From: Planctomycetota bacterium
GTDB taxonomy: Bacteria; Planctomycetota; UBA8742; SKZP01
Assembly (NCBI GenBank): GCA_007127275.1
Contig: SKZP01000597.1
Coordinates: 1 to 7,631, forward strand
Length of the DNA: 7,631 nt
Reading direction: 5' to 3'
Shown here: positions 4,547-7,631 of the stretch, in pieces
Numbering within the stretch: the stretch's first letter is position 1
Layout of the letters: each line of letters begins with the position of its first letter
Made by a program: the position numbers and the translations under genes
The notes under the pieces: generated by a model
What the model was told of the DNA's origin: nothing
What the model saw: only the letters and a program-made list of their open reading frames with translations
Database searches by the model: none

Positions 4547-6291
4547 TCAAGGGTGTGACGCCACACGCAAGCGCTTCTTCGCACCCATGCGGGCACTTCG
4601 CGTCGACTGCTGCCGCGACCCCCGCGAATCCCGACGCAGTCCCCGTGCCGGTACAAAGCGCCGCGCTCGCCCGACCGAGCCATCCTGCCCTCGAAGCGCA
4701 CGACGCCACGTGGACGGCACGCGAGTTGGCCGACGACGCCGCGAAGCTCGCTGCGACGTTGCAAGCGGAGGCGAACGTGCAGCCGGGGGATGTTGTCGCA
4801 CTGCTCGGGCCGCCGTGCAGCGAGTGGGTTCTCGCACTGCACGCTCTTGGGTGGCTCGGTGCGACGGTCGCGCCGTTGCCACGTGAGGCAACGAATGCGG
4901 AGCGCGCACAAGCTTTGCAAGCGTTGCATGCGGTCGAGCCGGTGAAACTCGCGCTGCTCGTCGGGGACACCAGCAACGACGACGACGAGTTCCTGCGCAA
5001 GTACGTATCCGTCACGCAACATACGCGTGCCTTGCGGCAAGGTGCGCAAGGTTACGAGCCGCTGCCGGAACGTTTTTGGCCGCTACCCGAGCGTCGTGCG
5101 CTGCTTCTGACCAGTGGCACAACGGCCGCGCCACGCGCTGTCGCAATCACGACTGCACAATTGCTCTTCAACACCTTCGGCACAGCAAGCCGCGTTGGCC
5201 ACCTGCCGAGCGACCGCTGGTTATGCGTGCTGCCGCTCAACCACATTGGCGGCCTGGCTATTCTTTACCGTTGTGCCTGGTTGGGCATCACCGTACGCCT
5301 GCCCGCCCGCTTCGACGCGCACGAGGTTGCACAGGATCTGGACAGCGGCGACGTCGCGCTGATCTCGCTTGTGCCGACCATGCTGGAGCGCGTATTGGAC
5401 GCGCGCCGTGAGCGCGACGGGACTCAAGCGGACGCACCCTTGCCGAAGTCCTTGCGCGCCATTCTGCTCGGCGGCGCCCGCACCCCGCAGCCGCTGCGCA
5501 AGCGCTGCCGCGACATGGCCGCCCCCGTCGCCCTAACCTGGGGGATGAGCGAAACCGCAAGCCAAGTCGCCACGCGCTACCCAGGCGACCTAGACGAAGC
5601 GCCCCCCGGCGCCCCACCTTTACCGTTCGTCCGCATAACCACGGCGACCGAAGCCTCCGTAGGGCGGGCCTCCCTACCCGCCCGCCACGCCGCGGCCAAC
5701 CCGTCAGCCAACGCCGAGCACAAACCAACGAACGAACTTAGCCCCATCAACGTAAGCGGCCCGCAGGCCCCAGGCGGAAACTTCAAGACAAACGACGTCG
5801 GCTACATAACCGAGCACGGTCGTGTTCACGTAACCGGCCGCCGAGATGACATCATCATTTCCGGTGGAAAGAACATCGCGCCTGAGGAGATTGAAGAGAG
5901 CCTGCGCCAACACCCGGCGATCAAGGAGGCAGTAGTCGTCGGTATCCCCGACCGTCATTGGGGTGAAGCCGTCGTTGCCGTGCTAGTACCGCCCTACGGC
6001 GCCGATGCATTGCGGAGTGGTGGTGATGCCGCGGTGGACCTTGAGGCCGGCGGTGGTTCGGGCGGGCACGGAGGACCGCCCTACGGAGAATTGCGCGTGT
6101 TTGTTCGTTCTCGGCTTGCCGGGTACAAGGTGCCGCGCTGGTTTGTTTATTGGCCTGGTGGGGCGTCGACGCTTCCGCGTACGGGGATTGGCAAGGTGCG
6201 GCGCTCGGCGGTGCGAGCGCAGCTACTTGCTGATCCCGCTGCCTTTGGGTTGCCCGCCTTCGAGGTGGGCGAGCATGCCGAGCCGCCGTAG
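4543..6291 (+). CDS. menE: MenE, o-succinylbenzoate-CoA ligase with two inserted loops
   Basis: This 582-residue ANL-superfamily adenylate-forming enzyme activates o-succinylbenzoate with ATP and CoA to give OSB-CoA. Motifs in order are the phosphate loop LLTSGTTAAPR (residues 187-198), the aromatic/adenine motif WGMSETAS (333-340), T-N-D-V-G-Y with Asp418, the hinge motif GRRDDIIISGGKNI (432-445), and the C-terminal catalytic lysine Lys551 in PRTGIGKVR. The phosphate loop departs from the usual S-G-T-T-G-x-P-K, with Ala195 for Gly and Arg198 for Lys. The protein is about 100 residues longer than typical MenE (450-490). The excess is an Ala/Pro-rich N-terminus and two low-complexity insertions, near residues 367-410 and 487-516, each carrying a REP-like DNA repeat. 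All other catalytic landmarks are intact, so it is probably active. The start is set by AGGAGG and the ATGA overlap with menC. The last 69 bases overlap the convergent thioesterase gene. Confidence 0.94.
   Translation: MIKGVTPHASASSHPCGHFASTAAATPANPDAVPVPVQSAALARPSHPALEAHDATWTARELADDAAKLAATLQAEANVQPGDVVALLGPPCSEWVLALHALGWLGATVAPLPREATNAERAQALQALHAVEPVKLALLVGDTSNDDDEFLRKYVSVTQHTRALRQGAQGYEPLPERFWPLPERRALLLTSGTTAAPRAVAITTAQLLFNTFGTASRVGHLPSDRWLCVLPLNHIGGLAILYRCAWLGITVRLPARFDAHEVAQDLDSGDVALISLVPTMLERVLDARRERDGTQADAPLPKSLRAILLGGARTPQPLRKRCRDMAAPVALTWGMSETASQVATRYPGDLDEAPPGAPPLPFVRITTATEASVGRASLPARHAAANPSANAEHKPTNELSPINVSGPQAPGGNFKTNDVGYITEHGRVHVTGRRDDIIISGGKNIAPEEIEESLRQHPAIKEAVVVGIPDRHWGEAVVAVLVPPYGADALRSGGDAAVDLEAGGGSGGHGGPPYGELRVFVRSRLAGYKVPRWFVYWPGGASTLPRTGIGKVRRSAVRAQLLADPAAFGLPAFEVGEHAEPP
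5655..5684 (+). repeat. GTAG-hairpin REP-like element in menE, copy 1
   Basis: The tetranucleotide GTAG (5659-5662) leads into a perfect 7-bp stem, GGGCGGG (5662-5668) with CCCGCCC (5677-5683), around an 8-base loop. The reverse complement of 6059-6088 matches this stretch at 27 of 30 bases. It is read in frame as VGRASLPAR between motifs A5 and A7 of MenE. A GTAG-type tetranucleotide before an imperfect hairpin is the layout of REP sequences mobilised by RAYT (TnpA_REP) transposases; no such transposase is in the window. Confidence 0.85.
6059..6088 (-). repeat. GTAG-hairpin REP-like element in menE, copy 2 (inverted)
   Basis: This copy is in opposite orientation to 5655-5684. GGGCGG (6060-6065) pairs with CCGCCC (6076-6081) around a 10-base loop, and the GTAG tetranucleotide reads on the - strand at 6081-6084. 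On the + strand it encodes GGHGGPPYGE, within a Gly-rich insertion between the hinge motif and the catalytic lysine of MenE. Confidence 0.85.
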
Positions 6292-6726
6292 GCCGTCTAG
6301 GAGCTCCGGCGGCAGGGGGCGCGTGGTGAAGTTGCCGCTCGCACCGTCGAGGGCTACGCAGACTTGGGTAAGGTGGACGGTGATGCGCGACGTGGCTTCT
6401 TTTCCGGCTGCTTCCCTGTCCCCTTGGCCGTAGATGTCGAACTGGAACGTGATGGAGGAGGAACCTAGTTGATGGACCGACACCGCGACACACAAGTGCT
6501 CGCCGAGCTTGAGCCGGCGGCGGTAATCCGACTCGGCGTGCCGGATGGGAAGGCCCCAGCCGCGTTCGTCGAAGTTCGTGCGGATGTCGCATCCGCACGT
6601 GGCGAGCAATTCCTCCTCGGCGGCATGCGCGTATTCAAAGATGCGTCCGAAGAAAGCAACGCCAGCGCGGTCGGCCTCGAAAAAGCGCACGGTCAACTCG
6701 ACGTCATAGGTACTCGGCTCGGTCAT
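6223..6726 (-). CDS. Hot-dog fold acyl-CoA thioesterase, candidate DHNA-CoA hydrolase
   Basis: This 167-residue protein of the 4-hydroxybenzoyl-CoA thioesterase (4HBT/YbgC-like) family has the usual length for the group. The family signature lies at the N-terminus: VRFFEADRAGVAFFGRIFEYAHAAEEELL, with Asp19 in the catalytic aspartate position and the long central hot-dog helix following. A segment near residues 61-72 (IRHAESDYRRRL) matches the usual strand after that helix. The expected reaction is hydrolysis of an aryl- or acyl-CoA thioester in the cytoplasm. The Slr0204-type DHNA-CoA thioesterases of phylloquinone synthesis have this fold, and MenB, MenE and MenA are next door, so DHNA-CoA hydrolysis to DHNA is the likely role; this is inference from context. 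ATG at 6726 is preferred to the adjoining TTG at 6729. Only a weak purine-rich site (GAAGAGAG, about 9 bases upstream) is seen. The gene converges on menE and overlaps its 3' end by 69 bases. Confidence 0.85.
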   Translation of the reverse strand: MTEPSTYDVELTVRFFEADRAGVAFFGRIFEYAHAAEEELLATCGCDIRTNFDERGWGLPIRHAESDYRRRLKLGEHLCVAVSVHQLGSSSITFQFDIYGQGDREAAGKEATSRITVHLTQVCVALDGASGNFTTRPLPPELLDGLRRLGMLAHLEGGQPKGSGISK

Positions 6727-6914
6727 CAACGGTCAACTCTCTTCGGCTGGACGGTACGTGCGACGTTGCAGCGAACACGGTTTGCCTTCGGTTCGTGCCC
6801 GTTGCAACCCGGCTGTTGGTTGAGCCGCTCTTGTTGTTGTTGTCGCCGCGGCATTCATTCGTCGCCATTCGCTACTTCTACTCCCCCATTTCATCCGGTT
6901 GCCGGAGCCTTGCA
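6727..6914. other. Divergent intergenic region with no firm signal
   Basis: These 188 bases separate the start codons of the thioesterase (leftward) and the polyprenyl synthase (rightward), so promoters for both are expected here. I see a short (TTG)n run near 6828-6840 and a pyrimidine-rich stretch near 6865-6895, but no convincing -35/-10 pair, operator or riboswitch. GGAG at 6904-6907, 7 bases before the ATG at 6915, is the probable weak ribosome binding site for the synthase. Confidence 0.5.
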
Positions 6915-7631
6915 ATGACGAAACCGACTGCTACGACCTCCAGTACTGCATCCGTTGCGAGCACATCAACGGCATCTAGCGGCGACGAACATGCCGTGAT
7001 GGATCCTTTGGTTCAGGTGAGCGAAGAACATGAGCTCGACCCGCTGGCAGCGCGCTTGCTTGCCCTGAAGGATTGGCTCGCCGACGACCTGGTCACGCTC
7101 GAGCAAGCCGTGAATGAGGTGTGCGCCGCACCGTCGACGGATCTCGCTCAGGATGCCGCGGGCCACTTGCTTGCGCTCCCGGGGAAGCGTATCCGGCCGC
7201 TGTGCGTCATCCTTGCGGCAAAGCTGGGTGGGCGTGACCTTGACGAGACGGTGCGCGACCTTGCCGTCAGTTGCGAGCTTGTTCACGCGGCGACGTTGTT
7301 GCACGACGACGTGATTGACATGGGCGCGGAGCGCCGTGGCGAGCCGACCGCGCGCCTCATATACGGCAACTCTGCGAGTATTCTCGGCGGCGACTACCTG
7401 CTGATTGAGGCGCTACGGCGTGTCGCAGCCGCGGAGCATCCGCGGTTGCTCAATGACCTGCTTGCGGTCATTGACCGTATGGTTCACGCCGAGGCGCTGC
7501 AACTGGAGCGGCGCGGCCGCTTCGACCCCGACCGGGCGGTCTACCTCGAAGTGATTGAGGGGAAAACGGCAAGCCTCTTTCGCTGGGGACTCGAAGCCGG
7601 CGCCACCATTGCCGCGCTTGAGCCGGACGTC
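6915..7631 (+). CDS. Long-chain polyprenyl diphosphate synthase (trans-type), 3' end outside window
   Basis: The 239 residues visible run off the window with no stop. They belong to the all-trans isoprenyl diphosphate synthase family (IspB/HepT-like). P-G-K-R-I-R-P (residues 89-95) is the substrate diphosphate-binding segment. L-L-H-D-D-V-I-D with Asp131, Asp132 and Asp135 is the first aspartate-rich motif, followed by the conserved R-R-G-x-P-T-A-R. G-D-Y-L-L and the G-K-T-A-S-L-F helix are also present. The second aspartate motif lies beyond the window. The enzyme extends an allylic diphosphate with isopentenyl diphosphate, and here it probably makes the menaquinone side chain used by MenA. 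Product length cannot be read reliably. The start at ATG 6915 has a weak GGAG 7 bases upstream and leaves about 25 Ser/Thr/Ala-rich residues before the domain. ATG 6999 (residue 29) is an alternative but has no ribosome binding site. Confidence 0.93.
   Translation, partial: MTKPTATTSSTASVASTSTASSGDEHAVMDPLVQVSEEHELDPLAARLLALKDWLADDLVTLEQAVNEVCAAPSTDLAQDAAGHLLALPGKRIRPLCVILAAKLGGRDLDETVRDLAVSCELVHAATLLHDDVIDMGAERRGEPTARLIYGNSASILGGDYLLIEALRRVAAAEHPRLLNDLLAVIDRMVHAEALQLERRGRFDPDRAVYLEVIEGKTASLFRWGLEAGATIAALEPDV

Noticed and set aside
6282..6313. Possible hairpin (GCCGCCG with CGGCGGC, 18-base loop) at the menE stop as a bidirectional terminator
   Set aside because: The loop is long, there is no T-tract on either strand, and the right arm lies in thioesterase codons. 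In such GC-rich DNA this is easily chance.
6689..6739. 11-base direct repeat ACGGTCAACTC at 6689-6699 and 6729-6739 near the thioesterase start
   Set aside because: There are only two short copies, one within codons, with no symmetry or link to a known operator.
6733..6915. Small - strand open frame in the divergent intergenic region
   Set aside because: It has low-complexity Thr/Arg/Ala composition, no ribosome binding site, and the region is expected to hold promoters.
1..7631. Phage, defence system, CRISPR array, tRNA or transposase gene
   Set aside because: No direct-repeat/spacer pattern, integrase or transposase motif, or tRNA cloverleaf was seen. All coding space is taken by menaquinone-pathway genes and one unknown gene.

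Overview
The window is a GC-rich bacterial menaquinone (vitamin K2) biosynthesis locus. Read left to right on the + strand it holds the 3' end of menD, a complete menB, an unrecognised 145-codon gene, menA, menC and menE. A convergent hot-dog thioesterase gene follows on the - strand. The window ends in the 5' two thirds of a long-chain polyprenyl diphosphate synthase gene on the + strand. Together these cover most of the o-succinylbenzoate route: MenD makes SEPHCHC, MenC makes o-succinylbenzoate, MenE makes OSB-CoA, MenB makes DHNA-CoA, the thioesterase is a candidate for releasing DHNA, the polyprenyl synthase makes the side chain, and MenA joins the two. MenF and MenH are not visible and could lie upstream of menD.

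Layout. menD and menB are separated by 9 bases. A 165-base gap between menB and the unknown gene holds a pair of inverted REP-like elements. menA, menC and menE are tightly packed: each junction is a 4-base ATGA overlap, and each of the three genes has a near-perfect AGGAGG ribosome binding site about 6 bases before its ATG. menE and the thioesterase gene overlap tail to tail by 69 bases. A 188-base divergent intergenic region separates the thioesterase gene from the polyprenyl synthase gene. No stretch over 300 bases lacks a gene.

Unusual content. (1) MenA carries a ~220-residue N-terminal extension that is not part of the UbiA-type membrane domain. It contains 20 uninterrupted heptads of consensus [LIV]-P-S-[EQ]-x-A-x, with a 14-residue (42-bp) higher-order alternation. 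(2) Two copies of a GTAG-plus-hairpin REP-like element, in opposite orientation, lie in frame inside menE at positions matching surface loops of the enzyme. (3) A second, different palindromic repeat family forms the inverted pair between menB and the unknown gene.

Organism. Menaquinone synthesis, high GC and abundant short palindromic repeats fit several phyla. From memory, the translated forms of the repeats (VGRASLPAR / GGHGGPPYG and SRDAKRSA) resemble high-copy elements of Opitutaceae-like Verrucomicrobiota. This is a tentative inference, not a demonstrated placement. I see no phage, CRISPR, tRNA, rRNA or transposase genes. The window is mostly a conventional metabolic operon, and its novelty lies in the MenA extension, the orphan gene and the repeats.
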